A DNA stretch of 64,000 nucleotides from Nilaparvata lugens (GCF_014356525.2 NC_052504.1:61305637-61369636); one strand, 5' to 3'. Shown: positions 1 through 12,900, counted from the first letter of the stretch. The notes: generated by a model not told the origin, from the letters alone. Numbers and translations are program-made.

Positions 1-639
1 AAACATCAAGTTGAAACTGTATGATATTAAAGTGGAAACACCTCAAGTGTCTGAGAGCAACTCCCCTGTTTGTAAACTCTACTTACTCTCTGAATAAGAA
101 TTACGAGAAAACTGGACCTGAACAATAATTGTGTAAATCATGATATCTGGAAAATAAATAGAATTTCATGCTCATACAATGAACCTCTATTACAAACTTT
201 GTTATAATGACTTAGTTGAATCACAAAATTTTTTGATTTGCAATAACCTCTTACATTTGGATACTTTGTAGTTTGTAATTAAGTTCATAGACACCTTAGA
301 GATAATTTTACTGATTCTGACTTTTATTCTATTGAAGAAGCTATGATTTTTTCTGATACCACATGAAGTTAGTAGTTCAATACTAGAGAATTGAATGCTA
401 GAGATACTATAGCATCATCGTTGTGTTTATCAAGATTTGCTACTGAAAAATCAATTTTTAGCGTCATAGTTCCGCGTTTCGGACCTTTGAGATGTTTCCG
501 GGATATTGACAGCATTTCCATTTTTCTTTGAGAAGAAAGCTCAGTGGAAGAGACGTGAAAAGTCATTCGTTATTTCAAAGGAGGTAGAGTATTGAATAAA
601 ATTTATCCTTTCAAGCAAATAATATTTTGCGTGTCAAAG

Positions 640-685
640 CTATTCTTCTACCTCTTCCGGTACCGTAGTGAAACTAGGACGGAGT
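640..685 (-). CDS. Candidate terminal coding exon, unknown gene
   Basis: On the minus strand an AG acceptor at 686-688 (preceded by CCATTGC) opens a short frame that reads LRPSFTTVPEEVEE and ends at a TAG at 640-642. The exon begins with one base that completes a codon. That is the phase left open by the candidate exon at 1035-1104, so the two join in frame as WGK-LRPSF. Acidic, proline-containing composition is unlike the Lys/Asn/Ile-rich background translations. The frame is short and such matches arise by chance, so this is a weak call. Earlier exons would lie at higher coordinates and were not found with confidence. Confidence 0.22.
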
Positions 686-1034
686 CTGCAATGGTAGGTT
701 GACACTCACTTTTTGCATCTCATCTACTCCCTGGAGAGTTTCGAAGCCTTCACGTAGGTGAAAAAGAATTATTTCAAGCTCTCTAAATCCTTTTAGATAG
801 TTGAGGTTACATATTTATATAAACTTCAATAAATTCGAAATAAATTTTATTTTTATTGAATAAATTAATAAAATATGATGATCGCCCTTCCTCTACCATT
901 CTCCGTGTTTAATATTTCCAAGATAGGAAAGCTTCCTAGTTTTCCATATTGTTGGTTCTTTATGATTGAAAAAATTCATCTAATTCCCTGGAAATGTGAA
1001 TATATCACAAAATTAAATTAGATAGCATACGTAC

Positions 1035-1104
1035 TTCCCCCAATTTGATGGCGATTGGTCCAGTTGTATATCAGAGCGTTCTACTGATTGTTGTCCATTT
1101 GATT
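1035..1104 (-). CDS. Candidate internal coding exon, unknown gene
   Basis: The minus strand shows a T-rich tract and TTTTTTCAG acceptor at 1105-1107, then 70 bases open in one frame (SNGQQSVERSDIQLDQSPSN..), then a GTACGT donor at 1029-1034. The exon starts with two bases that complete a previous codon and ends two bases into a codon, matching the one-base start of the exon at 640-685. The peptide is hydrophilic and Ser/Gln/Asp-rich. No domain is recognised. The preceding exon must end one base into a codon and is not identified. Weak support, since it rests on splice sites and phase only. Confidence 0.22.
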
Positions 1105-2525
1105 CTGAAAAAATAATAGTCGTATGAGTTTCATAGATAGCATTGTCCTACAAATTGCCTTAAAAATGAGAAAAAGTTAATTGTGATTCCAAACAATGTG
1201 TTACATTCATTCCACATGTTGCCAGTGATGGTAGTGATGATTGTTCTTATTTCATTCAGAAATTCACAGAATAATAGACGTTAGAAAAGAACAGGCATTA
1301 AAGCCCAAAACTGTCTCCTTTACGAAAATGTGATGAGTAAGAACTTCGCGAATGAACACTGAATGATACAATAAATTGATATAATATTATTATAATAAAT
1401 TAATATGTGAATAGATGTCATTCAAATTCGAAAAATCTGGAAAATCTAACCTAGTAACTCATTTTCCATTCCAAATTTATTTAGGTGTAATTCAGCAGAA
1501 TCCAATACTTAATTTAAGAAACCTATTGAGTGAAAAATAAATAGCATATCCCCCTTCATCTTTAGGATTCCTCTACATCTCGTATATCATGAGTTGACAT
1601 ATTTGACTCATAAACAAATAGCAATGCAAACTTTGAATACCCAGTTACCGAATTGAAGAAATAATTTTAGAAACGTCAAAATAATAAGGCTTATTACAAT
1701 TGACCAACTACAACTCGGAGCAATTCGAAGGAAGTACGTTGTTCAAATTGCAAGACAAGATATCAGAAGGTCTCCTTAAAATAATATTGAGTATCAAGAC
1801 AGGAACAAGAATATTTACTCCAAATTACAACAGGAATCCTTGCAAACCAATCCACGTAATTCCAAACTCAATTGAATGCTTGTCGTTTGCGGAGTCATGG
1901 TAAACTTAGATGAGAACACCATTCAAGGACGAAGGTAAGTTAGTTTCCTTGTGAAACTAAGTTTAGCACTTCAAGAGTATACAGTATTCTCATTCCGTGA
2001 TTGTCAAGAGCACTTGTTAATTATGGTCTGAGAGAACACGCTGTTGTGAAAATCTTGATTGGTTTTAGAGCTCGGTTTTGAGCTGGAGGTAGTCTCCAAC
2101 AATGGCTATCAGAAGAATCAAGTTTGCGAAGATTTAAGTGCAGCTTGACCAACTACATCAAACGGATCCACATCCCTGTGCTCCGCTCCATCACTCAAGT
2201 ATCCTGTCAATTATTTGCAAGTGCTCTTCGTTATTGGTGATTCCAGCATTCAACTGGAACTCCATTGCCAATTGATAATTGGTAAATAGTTCTGTCTCCG
2301 TTGTTATTCTCAATTATAATGATAGTTAAAATACCCTTGCCGATATTACTTGTGGAATTTCACAATATTTTTGTGATTGAGTCATTCATAAAATTATTAA
2401 CTAATTTATTACAATTTCCAACAAACAAAAGGGGAGGTTGTGTTGACGTGATTGAAACTTTGGATTTTGTGTGACGTGTATTATAAATTTTCTGTCGACA
2501 AATCATTAATATAATCCTCAAGTAC
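1105..2525. other. No confident feature
   Basis: Mostly AT-rich. A GC-richer stretch at 2090-2230 has short open frames on both strands, and a GTAAGT donor consensus occurs at 1935 on the + strand, but no consistent exon could be assembled. Confidence 0.4.
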
Positions 2526-3640
2526 TAGGAAAGGGTATCGATGCATCGATGTTTAAAAACATCGATGTTTCAACATCAAACATCGATGTTTTTAACTTAT
2601 CGATGGTTTTACATAGACATTGGTCATCCGATGTTTTTCCCAACAAAAAGGAATTTTTCAATCAGGCTCTTTGTATTTTTATGTGAGACTGTTGGATACT
2701 CTTGCAGATTTAAATAACTTCTGTGGACCTTGTCAAGGTTAGATACTTATTTAGAATTGAATAAGACTTCGGATTCTTCGTTTCTTAGGAAGAAAGTTAT
2801 CTCTTATTACAAGTGATTTCCTCTACATACGTTTAACACCAATTAATCTAACTCTGGAATAGAGGTCCTCGTATTGTAAGGAGTGTAGATATCCATATGA
2901 AGAAACTTTATTTATTTTCATTTCCTAAATAAAACTATCAGGTATCGAATGAATACGATATGAGTATCAATGAATGCTAAAGTTAGCTTAGGATGAAATT
3001 CCAAGAAAGAATCTTCGAGGATATCCCGAGAGGTTTCTGACTTAATATGAAGATGACAAATCTTGTGAACTAGAGTTCACTTCTTTCTAGTCACAACCTG
3101 ACTCCAATTATTCGAAAGACTGTTACTTAATAACACAAGTCCAAAATTGCTGTAATTCCAGTTAGTAATTGTTAAAATATTGGAACAATAGCTCCAGATA
3201 AAATTGTTTTCACTTTATCTGGATTTTAGATTTCACTTTTTAGATTTAATATTTAAATCTATAGAAAAATATTTTAGAATATTGGATTTTCTTTTTTATA
3301 TTCGATTAAATAGGTATCAATCTCTGTTGCTATACGTCAAGTCTGATTACTCACAACTACAAACAATTTATAAACTTTCATTTTGGCTGCTGCCAATCAA
3401 TAATATTTCTTTATTGTTAACTTCTTTTCAAAAGCTCTGTCCCTTTCTTTAACATGTACATAGAAAAGAAAATTGATTTCACTATCTGAGTTACTCTAAG
3501 GATATAATAGTCTTCCTAGTATCATCCGTAAAAACGTACGGCGATTCATCAATGTTCAAAAACATCGATGTTTTTTCAGCTTAACATCGATAAGTAAATG
3601 TTCAAAACATCGATGTTTTGTCTTTCGATACCCATCCCTA
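2526..3640. mobile_element. hAT-like non-autonomous element with ATCGAT termini
   Basis: The ends are imperfect inverted repeats: TAGGAAAGGGTATCGATG on the left, and TAGGGATGGGTATCGAAAG as the reverse complement of the right. Just inside each end are several copies of ACATCGATGT palindromes (2537-2610 and 3558-3625). The flanking octamers TCAAGTAC and GCCGGTAC match at five of eight positions, compatible with a decayed 8-bp target duplication of the hAT type. The interior is AT-rich with no transposase, so it is a deletion derivative. The hAT assignment rests on the terminal pattern and target size only. Confidence 0.6.
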
Positions 3641-4714
3641 GCCGGTACACAAACCGGAAAATTTGGTCAATCCTCACTTCGTTCAATCTCAATTAAAAAC
3701 AGTTCAGGGTTTCCGAGAAAACCAAGTAGGATTCCTGTGTTCAAAAATACAAATATTAAAAATCCTTGGTAATACCAAACGGAAAACACATAACTTCAAA
3801 TCGACTTTCTTCCGTGAAAAATCATAATCGGGGGAATAGAGGGAGAATAATAGATAAAATAAATCTGAAATCTGATAAGTTCAATTTCTAAAATAAAATC
3901 TTTATATTCTCATTGGTTTATTAACTAATTTCCTTTATTGATTCTGTTCAGTAGCAACCAAAATCATCAATATATCACAGGAAAATACGAATGAAATATA
4001 AAAAGAACCGTACTTAAATCGATATATTGAACCCCGTTTAAAATGAATGTCTTTGAACGCGTTTTGAGAGCCACACACGATGCTTCATGAAAAATGAAAT
4101 CAAGTACACCCCAGGGTTACTCCAGTTATACCGCTGGGATTAGGGAGTGAGCTCCAACTTGGTGAAATATTATGAACATCAAACAGGGAGAAAGAGCTGC
4201 TGTTTGTGTCTTGGAAGAAAGAAAGTCTGGAAGGCAGTGATATCTTGTTGCCGAGTAGGTAATAAGGAGTGTTGTGTGTCCGTCCAGAAGCGAGGAGTCG
4301 GCAAATAAATGACAGCACAGTGCAGTCCCATCGCCACACTTCTCATTATCACGTGTAAGATGAAAAGACGAACGAGGAAAAAACAAGTTAAACACCGTAC
4401 TCGAACTTCTCTGTGCTTTTTTGCCGCAAGGTATCTGCTTTAGTAAGCGCATTGAGCTGTCTTCTGCCCCATTGCCAACAAAAAATAGTCTTCACTTTTC
4501 AGGGGTGGCAAATACAGAAAGCGATGCCTTCGCAACTTTGTTTATACCGCTTGCTATGTTGTAAATTGTATTCTCCCCTCAACCTGGAGGTGATTTGTGG
4601 CATGGAAAACTACAAACATCTTGTTTCCAACTCTGAAATGGTCCTCGTACAAACGAAAACTGACATAATATTCTGAACAGTTTTTTCTTGAGTTTTTTCA
4701 AAAGTTTTTTAACC
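3641..4714. other. Region with short open frames, no confident gene
   Basis: The stretch 4100-4690 is more GC-rich than its surroundings. It has overlapping open frames on the minus strand (up to 108 codons at 4126-4452) and one on the + strand at 4413-4676. The + frame contains a pyrimidine-rich TTTTCAG acceptor at about 4501, followed by 57 open codons to a TGA. None resembles a known protein, and frames on opposite strands exclude each other. It may be an old repeat or untranslated sequence. Confidence 0.3.
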
Positions 4715-4883
4715 AGATCACTCCCGTGCTACCGGATGGGCATGTTGAATTGTCGGTCCCGGCTGAAGTATGGCAGTCGTAAGGCCCATTGACGGCCTAC
4801 ACATCCATTCATCCAGACATCATACATTCAGGCGGTGGGACCTTCCCGCAAGGGACTCCCCACCAACAAAAGCCATACGAATC
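4715..4883 (+). mobile_element. LINE/SINE 3' tail, copy 1
   Basis: A GC-rich module containing GGTCCCGGCTGAAGTATGG, GGCCCATTGACGGCC, GACTCCCCACCAAC and ending AAAAGCCATACGAAT, followed by a T-rich tract. The right part matches, in reverse orientation, the block at 30491-30600, and the shared end AAAAGCCATACGAAT is exact. This style is that of insect non-LTR retrotransposon 3' ends or SINEs mobilised by them. No coding part is attached. Confidence 0.55.
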
Positions 4884-5530
4884 TACTTTTTTTACTTTCT
4901 TGAGTTTTATATGTTTATCTCTTCTGAAATAAACTCACCTTAACACTTGCAAAATATATTTTTATCACAGTACGATGAAGAGATTTCTTAAAAGTTTGAT
5001 GATGGAAACAATGATTTTCATTAAATTTGGCTGTGTTTCAGGAGAAGCTTTCATGTCATAAACTTTATCGATTGATCTGTGGATCTGATATCCAAAAAGC
5101 GAACACAATAATTACATGAGATACATGTTCGAATAATTCAACTTTTTATGACATATTACTGATGACAAAAACAATATCTATTCATGATCTCTTTTTTCAA
5201 ATCCTTGTTAATAGAGTAGTAGGCTACATTACTCCATCAGGAAATTTGTTGTGTAATAAGTTGATGTGAACTTGAAAACATGAATTATTTCTGAAGTGAT
5301 TGTTATTTTTTAACAAACTAGGAGAAGATTATTACTTTTTATGGGAGTTATCAACAACTAGATGTCAATTCAAGGTGTAACTGTGACCAATCTGTAATAT
5401 ATTACTATACGTGTCATCCATTATTGAAGATGCTGGTGAAAGCTATTACTCACGGTTTCATCATCGTATATTGATAGCATCTTTTATTGTGATGCCTGGT
5501 ATTGCTGGCGAGATACAAGCGACGGCCTAA
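4884..5530. other. AT-rich upstream region of the secreted-protein locus
   Basis: No gene or repeat recognised. G+C rises after about 5480 toward the signal-peptide exon, as expected for a promoter and 5' untranslated region. Confidence 0.3.
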
Positions 5531-5533
5531 CTT

Positions 5534-5541
5534 GATAAAAG
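5534..5541 (+). promoter_or_regulatory. Possible TATA-like box (GATAAAAG)
   Basis: GATAAAAG occurs 180 bases upstream of the signal-peptide start codon. GATAAAAG is a common insect TATA variant, and transcription would begin near 5565, giving a 5' leader of about 150 bases that is more GC-rich than its surroundings. No clear initiator motif was seen at the expected place. Confidence 0.22.
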
Positions 5542-5713
5542 AGCCGTATGATCGGAATTGAATCGACCTTGGACATTGAGCGCTGCGTTCAACAGGTCCG
5601 GTGAGCCGAGTAGTGACGCAGCAGCATTACCCAGCCGAGAGCTTCCTCAACAGCCAATCCAGCAGTCAACTGACATCTCACGTTGGAGAAACATCACACA
5701 GGTCTATTTCAAC

Positions 5714-5773
5714 ATGAAAAGCATCACGTTATGTTTGATAGCTGTCAGCGTCGCTGTACTTCTTGTTAACGAG
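5714..5773 (+). CDS. First coding exon: signal peptide of a secreted protein with alternative last exons
   Basis: The ATG at 5714 opens a 20-codon frame, MKSITLCLIAVSVAVLLVNE. It has the layout of a classical signal peptide: one Lys near the start, then a hydrophobic core of about 14 residues. The exon ends in phase 0 at a good donor, GAG|GTTAGT. The frame is also open upstream of the ATG (from 5558), but that part is not hydrophobic and is read as 5' leader. Exons at 14420 and 22695 both accept in phase 0 and both begin Val-Ser, so this exon can supply the secretion signal to either. The gene family is not recognised. Short secreted proteins with a private signal exon and fast-changing bodies are typical of hemipteran salivary or gut secretions, but tissue is not shown by the sequence. 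Confidence 0.8.
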
Positions 5774-6029
5774 GTTAGTTTTGATGTATTACTTTTAGAT
5801 TACATTGATAGGCTATTTACTATACTAGAATTAATTCTACTGGATTTGGGTATTTTTCCCCCGGCAGGAGATACAAATTGATGTATTTTGAAAAAGAATT
5901 GCTATTCATGTCATATCAAGTTTGGGTGAAAACGATCTAAACAACAAAAAACTCTTCCTCACCTTGAAACTTTCTCTTTCCGCTCTTTTAACGTGCTAAT
6001 TAATTTGGAAGGGTGTCAACCTCTTAGGC
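5774..6029. other. Start of intron 1
   Basis: AT-rich intronic sequence between the donor at 5774 and a palindromic MITE. Nothing else seen. Confidence 0.4.
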
Positions 6030-6177
6030 TTGTCGCAAATTGAGACGCGACGCGACGTGAGTTTGTCAGATGAGTTGATAATATTCACATTATTAGCATT
6101 TATATAAGATCATAAATATGATACCAACTTATCCAGCAGACTCACGTCACGTCGCGTCGCATCTCAATTTGCAACAA
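6030..6177. mobile_element. Palindromic MITE, family P, copy 1
   Basis: The termini are near-perfect inverted repeats of about 35 bp: TTGTCGCAAATTGAGACGCG on the left and its complement on the right, with CGACGTGAGT innermost. The spacer of about 70 bp is AT-rich. A second copy with the same CGACGTGAC core lies at 28852-28978. It is non-coding, and its position inside intron 1 is presumably neutral. Confidence 0.75.
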
Positions 6178-6585
6178 ATCTTAGCCATAACCAAAAGCAA
6201 TATATTCATTTGATTTTAGAATACTTTTCCGAAAATACGTAGACCACCCATAAGCGTAAAAACATAAAATATTACTTGACATTTATGTAAGCTTGAAATT
6301 TATGAGAATGTAATGAGAGTGGTGTGGACAGTGCAATCTACCATACTGAAGATCTATTATAGTTATGGTAGAATTATAAAATTATGAAAATTCAAAAATA
6401 GTTTAGTTTTAATGGTTTGCTTAAACTGAATTTCTCTTCTTGAAATTGACTAATTCTTATTTGCACATTATGCCAAATCACGAATCCACATCATACTCTT
6501 CTTAAAATCAATTTTTATTCTCTGGAGAAAAATATGGATGAATATTGTGAATAAGAAGACCAGTTACTCATATTTATTTACCTAA

Positions 6586-6969
6586 TTAGTTCTGTTGCTT
6601 AACGCGTCATCATCCAATACCACAATTCGACTATTGGATTTGTATTAAAATTTCAATTGGAAGAAGGAGTATAATGAGGTTCTGTATCGTATTTGGAGGT
6701 TCATGCCAAAACAAAGATTAGCGGCACAAAATGTGAAATATGTGAACTTAGATGATGATGCTGCCATTCCGCAGGTTATGACAGAACTTTTTTGAATCAC
6801 TACCGGTACTTGGAGTTTTGATTGGTAGGTGGATTTCAAAAAAGTCAAGCATTTGACAAAGCAAGCTGTGCTTAACCATGAATTTAGACGAATAGGCCCA
6901 CTTGAATTGAAGTTCTTGTTCAATGGAAACTGTTCGAAATTGGAAATAATGGACTTGTTGATTCCATGA
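6586..6969 (+). pseudogene. Decayed coding sequence of unknown protein
   Basis: Three adjacent segments in shifting + frames read like one protein broken by lesions. The first frame (6586-6804) includes RLLDLY, an in-frame TAA at 6646, then KKEYNEVLYRIWRFMPK and KYVNLDDDAAIPQVMTELF. After a T-run the frame shifts to ESLPVLGVLIGRWISKK. A second shift at an A-run gives KQAVLNHEFRRIGPLELKF and LEIMDLLIP, ending at a TGA at 6967-6969. The residues are mixed and include Trp, Arg, Gly and Pro, unlike translated AT-rich noise. I do not recognise the protein. It could be a retrocopy of a host gene or part of a transposon. The frame disruptions make it very unlikely to be functional. Confidence 0.42.
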
Positions 6970-9900
6970 CATACTTTGTTTCATCATTGCCTGTCATTGC
7001 TGTTGTTATTGTCTACGCTGGAATTAAGAAAATGAGAAAATTGGGTTTCAACATTCCCTATAATATTACAGTTTGAATCTGAACGAAGAGGCAGAGAATA
7101 GACGTGGCCTTACGACAGAGATAAACGATATATTTACTATTACAGAATAGCAAATAATATTTCAGCCTATTTAGTTAACACATTGATCGCTGCAGGCCAG
7201 AAACTGTAATTATAGACGGAACATACGGTAATATTATATCTCGTGTATGAGGAAGATGCACGAGAACTTCAATAATATCAGAGTGTGAAATAATGAAATG
7301 TAGCTTATTATTGATAGTACCATTATATTTGTTAAATTGTACAATCACTGTCCCAAAATAGTTTTTGTTGATCTCATTTGATGACCCAGATAAATAAAGT
7401 CAGTAAGGCCAATCTAATCAAACCATTATTATTCTAGATTTTATGTGACCAAAAATATCACTGTGGAAATAATCCTCAGAAAAATCGTATAATTAATTGT
7501 AACTGATCATTTTCATTTATCAGATTTTTAATTTAGCACATCAATACGGAACATGGTTAAATAACTTATTTCACTCATAAAGAAAGTTGTGAACTTCACA
7601 CTTATTCCAAAAGAGAATACCAACATCTCATACAGTTATTATAATTTGTAAGTTGATTGATTATTGAATAATTAAATAATTCGAGTAGTTCTCAATTTTC
7701 AATAGATTTTTTAAACTTTGCTTGCCTGTATTGAATCCTTTACTTATATGTGATGAAATTATATTGTGACCATTCAGTGTATGATGCAATCTTCAACATT
7801 ATTACGTTATTATTCAAACTTAATATCAAGAACTTCTCAGTGAACCTCAGATGGAGTTGTATATGAATCCACATCAGACATTTTTAAGGATAACGTTACT
7901 CCCAAGATCGTTTGAGAACGCGATACGGGTTGCAATAGAGACTTTTTGTTTCAAGTATTTTATTTGCATGGACATTTTTTCCTGTTGGCAATGTCTACAT
8001 GAGTTCTAAGCTTGTGCGTGGGTAATATAATGGATGATGATGAGAGATAAGTGGACCTACAGCTTTGGATGTGTTCAGAACCATCAGTAAGCAGTTTTTA
8101 TACTCATTAATGATAATCAGAGGAGTTTCCCTTAGAACTAGAGTAGCAGGCGCATTTATCTAAACTTATTTTATCGATAGCTCATCAGCGCGAATAAAGA
8201 GACTATTGTTTCCTTATATAATCGCTCCCAATCACTTTGATTCAGTGAAATATTGAATGTAAAACGTAAATATAATAAGAATAGAGCTCATTCAAAATCT
8301 CGATAGATCTTGGACTAAGAAAGGAAACAATAGAAAAAATCACTGTTATTATTCAATTCTGTTTTGGTGCAATATGAAATATCATTCACATATGAAAGAT
8401 CTTTCACAACAATGTACAGTATTTGACAACCAAGCCCCACTCCACAATAGGAAGGCAATCGGGACATCAACCTCTTCTCATCAGCAGTGTTGAAGATGAA
8501 CATAAGACGCATAATTCAGAGTTCAAGATCCAGAGTTCAGAGTTCAAAACTGAAAGAAGGTCAAAGTAGTTACTATCAATCAGGGTCTGTGGGCTTTGAT
8601 TCGTATCACAACTGGCGACTAGAGCACATTGTAGATTGTGTTCTCCAACGAGATTTTTCATCCCTCAACATTCATCAAGTAGTGATCTCTAGGACTGAAA
8701 CTCTCAGAAATTTTCAACTATTGCAACCAATATACATTCTCATCTCAAATATAGGGTATACATTTTTATCAAATCTATGGACAGTCGGAAATCTGATCAA
8801 AAGTGAATATTAATATTCACACAATAATATTATTAATGACAACACTGATGTCATTCTGTTTCAGAATTAATTTCCCGATTCACAAATACGTTGGTGATGA
8901 TGGTATCCTGATATTTCGATTATAGATAAAAATGTTCTATCTCCATTTTTTTCCATTCTATTCACATTTCATTTACATTCATATTCATTTAACATTTCAT
9001 TCATTCACAATAACCGGATTATGCTAATATAAGAATGCAAATGAGATGATTAAATTATTACTTTATATTTAATTATTATATTACATCCAGATTGATATAA
9101 ATCAGTTATCAGCAATGGATGTCTTCTGTTAGTATTGTGAATTGTTCAATATTCGATAATTTCTCAATTTCAGCGATTTTAAAAAATTGTAAGGCTCAAC
9201 CATCGATTAATTATTTTTTTGAGAAATATTCTGGAGGCTTATTATTCATTGATGTAGGCGATTTCATGCATAATATAATATGAGATAATTATTAAACTGT
9301 TATTCACAGTGTATTCACAATGCCTGACTGAAGAAACCAATTGAAATATGGAATGCATTCGTTATAGATAAGTAGCAAAAATGGACATAATAGGCCTACA
9401 TAACATTTTGTTTGTATTCGGGCTTTTCTGAGAATCATTTCAATCGCCATCAAGTAACAAAGAAACCTCTATTAATAAAAAAAGGGAAATAATTATGCTT
9501 TCTGTTATTTGAGGAAAATTCATTATTCAGAAAAAATTGAAAGTATTTATAGGTCAAAAGTATTTTTAGCTGCTTATCTACATTATTTGACCTATGGCTG
9601 AAAGATGGTTTAGAGGAAGCGACGGATCCATGCGATCGTCATAATTACTCATCACAATAGTGAATTACAGACCATTGTACAATAAAAACGTACTCTATTT
9701 ATTTCAATCATGTCATGATTTTCATCTCGACTGTACCACAAACAATGAGCAAACCCAGAAATAATTCCGCTTTAAGTTGACAAAAACTTTTTATTTGACT
9801 ATTATTACCGGTAATGAAGATAACCAAAATCTATATTCCACATATTATACCGTACGAAATTCCATTCCTATTCCTATTAAAGTAGTCGAGTTGCGAAAAA

Positions 9901-12900
9901 TCAATTACAATAATATTATAGACTCAATAGGAAAGAAACAGAATATGGAACGAATCAATTTGTGCAACTTATTTCACTTGCTTTTCCTGTGTAGGAGTAA
10001 CATACTCACATGATTTTTTTTGAATTTATAAAACGTATTTCACCATGTAGTATTGGTTGTTCTTGATTTGAAGATTTTTTAAATATTCTCTTGTTGAGAT
10101 AAATAGAAAATCAACATAATAATATTTTCATGTATGAAATTTAGGTGATGTTACCTAATGAATCATGCACTTAATCATGTACTTAATCAGTAATGTGCTT
10201 GGTTATTGTCTTATGAAAAGGACTCTTATAAAGTTCATCATGTAAAGTATCATAATGGATTTCAAATATTCCTAGATACATCATATTAATCATGGGTATG
10301 GTGTTAGTCAAAGTTTTATTAGTTCATAATAGGATTATTTATCTACTGTATTATTAGGATATGGATAATTTATCTATCATAGTTCTATTAGTTCGAAGTT
10401 CTATAAACTTGATTCACAATACTGTATTTACACTGGATTTATACAGTTACGGTCATTAAACTGATGGGAACATCCAGAAAAGTTCATAAAAAATTATATA
10501 AACAACTTTAGAAGCTCACTGTAGAGTGAATCAGTTTCATACGAGTGGAATCAGTTTTTCCTAAAATCCCTTCCAACTGGAAAGTGGACTTTATCCCATT
10601 TTGATGTGCAACTACACTCCATCAGAATGTTACTCGTTCAACAAAATGATGAGAACTCCCCCACCCATTCCCAACTTGTTGCAATGGAATTGAATCCACC
10701 AGTGCCGCAATCAAATTTGTTATCTCATGTAAATATTAATTCAGGAAATGGAATACTAAACTACTCTCCCTTAGCGAGTGGAATATGAATGAGCAAATGA
10801 ACAATATTCAAGACGCGCCCAATATTTGCTTAAATAGTAGCATCACTTCAACGGAGAGAATATTAATGATAATAGTTTCGATCCTTTGTTTTTTTGTAAA
10901 TATTGTAACTTGATTATAATTTTTATTAGGCATTATTTTTTGTAAAGTGAAAGATAATCTATTATGATATCATCAGTTTTATTGAATTTTAAGTAATCAG
11001 TTGGTCAACAGAACAACATAAGATTGGAATATATTGATGTAGGCCTACCGTAAGTTGTTGAAATTTTCAATAAATACATTTTTTGACAGTAATTCCACAA
11101 TAATCAAATAATAATTAGTATATCAAACTTTTACTTCAATGATGGCATTCTTGAAGTTTACTCCAAAATGAAAAATGTTCTACACTTTCTAGTTCATGCT
11201 TTATCATTCAGAGATAACTGGACCTGAAAACTGGACTGGCAAATATTGTTCTTGAAAATTGGAAACGCTCATGCAGAAAGTCGAAGGAAGGGGGGAAAGT
11301 GGCTGTCAGGGTCCTATCGTATGAAAACAAATCCATGAAGTAAGAAAATATTCCGGGATTGATATGCTATAGCTACTTCAGAATACCAGGAATTTGCGAA
11401 AAATAGAGAGATTGAATAGATAGTTCGCAGTCGACACTTTGGATGGAACTGTGAATCATCCATTTCTTCTTTTACTTTTTCTTCTTCTTCTTAACTTCAA
11501 GTTTTAGGCATATTTGCATGTCCGAATCAAAATTTTTGATAATTAAATAGATTGTTTAAATGATCCATCCATTCTATTATTATTTATCCCATCTAGTACT
11601 AATAATATGGATTGATAAAAGTAGCTCCTAACAAATTTCAGATCCATCGATCTATTACACGAAATGATTTTTCAGACGTTTAAATTCTTATAACTTAGAT
11701 GATGAACATAAGCTTAGCAATATTACTTAGCATACCAAACTTTAGACTGCATTTAATACCTGGAATAAATATTCCATTGTGGTTTTATGAACTCAGTTAT
11801 GATAATTTAGAAATAACTTACTGAGACTTAAGAGTACTTACTATGAACTTGAAGCAAGTATTTAAGTTATTAGGGAGTATTTGGGAAGAATACTAAAATG
11901 TAGTTGTTGCAATAATGGTGTATGAATTACAAATTGTTCGAGTCTCATAGACAAGCTCGAGCGTTTCTTCCATAAGTTGTACGTTGTACGATACTCGTTG
12001 GACTCATTGATCAGGATGATCTGATTTTTATTGCCCTCGGTGGGCCCATCTAAGTAGTACAACATCAAGACTGTTTATTATGGTTTGCTCTACTTCTCAA
12101 CCAAACAAACTCCTGTACATCGAGTTCATTGGTGGTGTTTATTAGTGAACACTGCGTTATTCATGTGAGATTGCAGACTGGAGATTTGTGTTCAATTTAA
12201 TTGTACATGGATATAATTCCTTATCAAACTAATTATTTTCTGACTGAATCAGAGCCCAACATTGAGATACAATGTAATAATACTCTCATTTAATCTTGAA
12301 CTAATCTCCAAGTATTGTTTTCTATCTCCATTATTATGTATTATTATCTGTGTCACTTCGATATAATTTGTATTGGTGCGATTTATTTATGTAACTGATG
12401 AGGAACGGATCCTATAGTAAGATACACTCTAGAGTGTCAACTTTCTCCATTCACAACATTATTGCATCCTCATTCAAACAATGCTGACAGTACCAAGTGA
12501 ACCTTAGTTTATTAGTGTTAGCACTGAGAAACTATTTATGATTTATCTGTGGTATCAGTATCATGGAACATGAAGTAAATGATGTATTCTCCAATTACAA
12601 GCTCATGGGCTGCATTATATTCAGGTAATTTTTAGGAAGATGAAAAGTTTTGGTCTAGCGCCTGTTTTTTCTTCTCAATATTGTGATATTTTTGAACCCA
12701 TAAATAGATATGAATACTATTGAGGAACATACTTATACACATCACTGTGAATGGAATATTCTTTGAATTTCTATACCTGGTTCAAAAAATTATTTAGCAA
12801 CTTAATCCTCTCCACATTTACCGATTTATCTCTTCATCACTACTTGAGAAGATTCAAAATCAACAGGTTGAATCGATTATGATAAAATATGAGCAACCAA

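Noticed and set aside
2090..2230. GC-richer stretch with open frames on both strands (for example GAEHRDVDPFDVVGQAAL on minus)
   Set aside because: Frames on both strands are equally open, and no compatible donor and acceptor pair was found.
4126..4452. 108-codon minus-strand frame
   Set aside because: Overlaps other frames on both strands. There is no domain or splice support, and the Cys/Ser/His-rich sequence is not convincing.
4938..5045. Minus-strand segment with a consensus AAG|GTGAGT donor
   Set aside because: The translation is basic and AT-type, the upstream acceptor is poor, and its phase does not fit the exon at 1035-1104.
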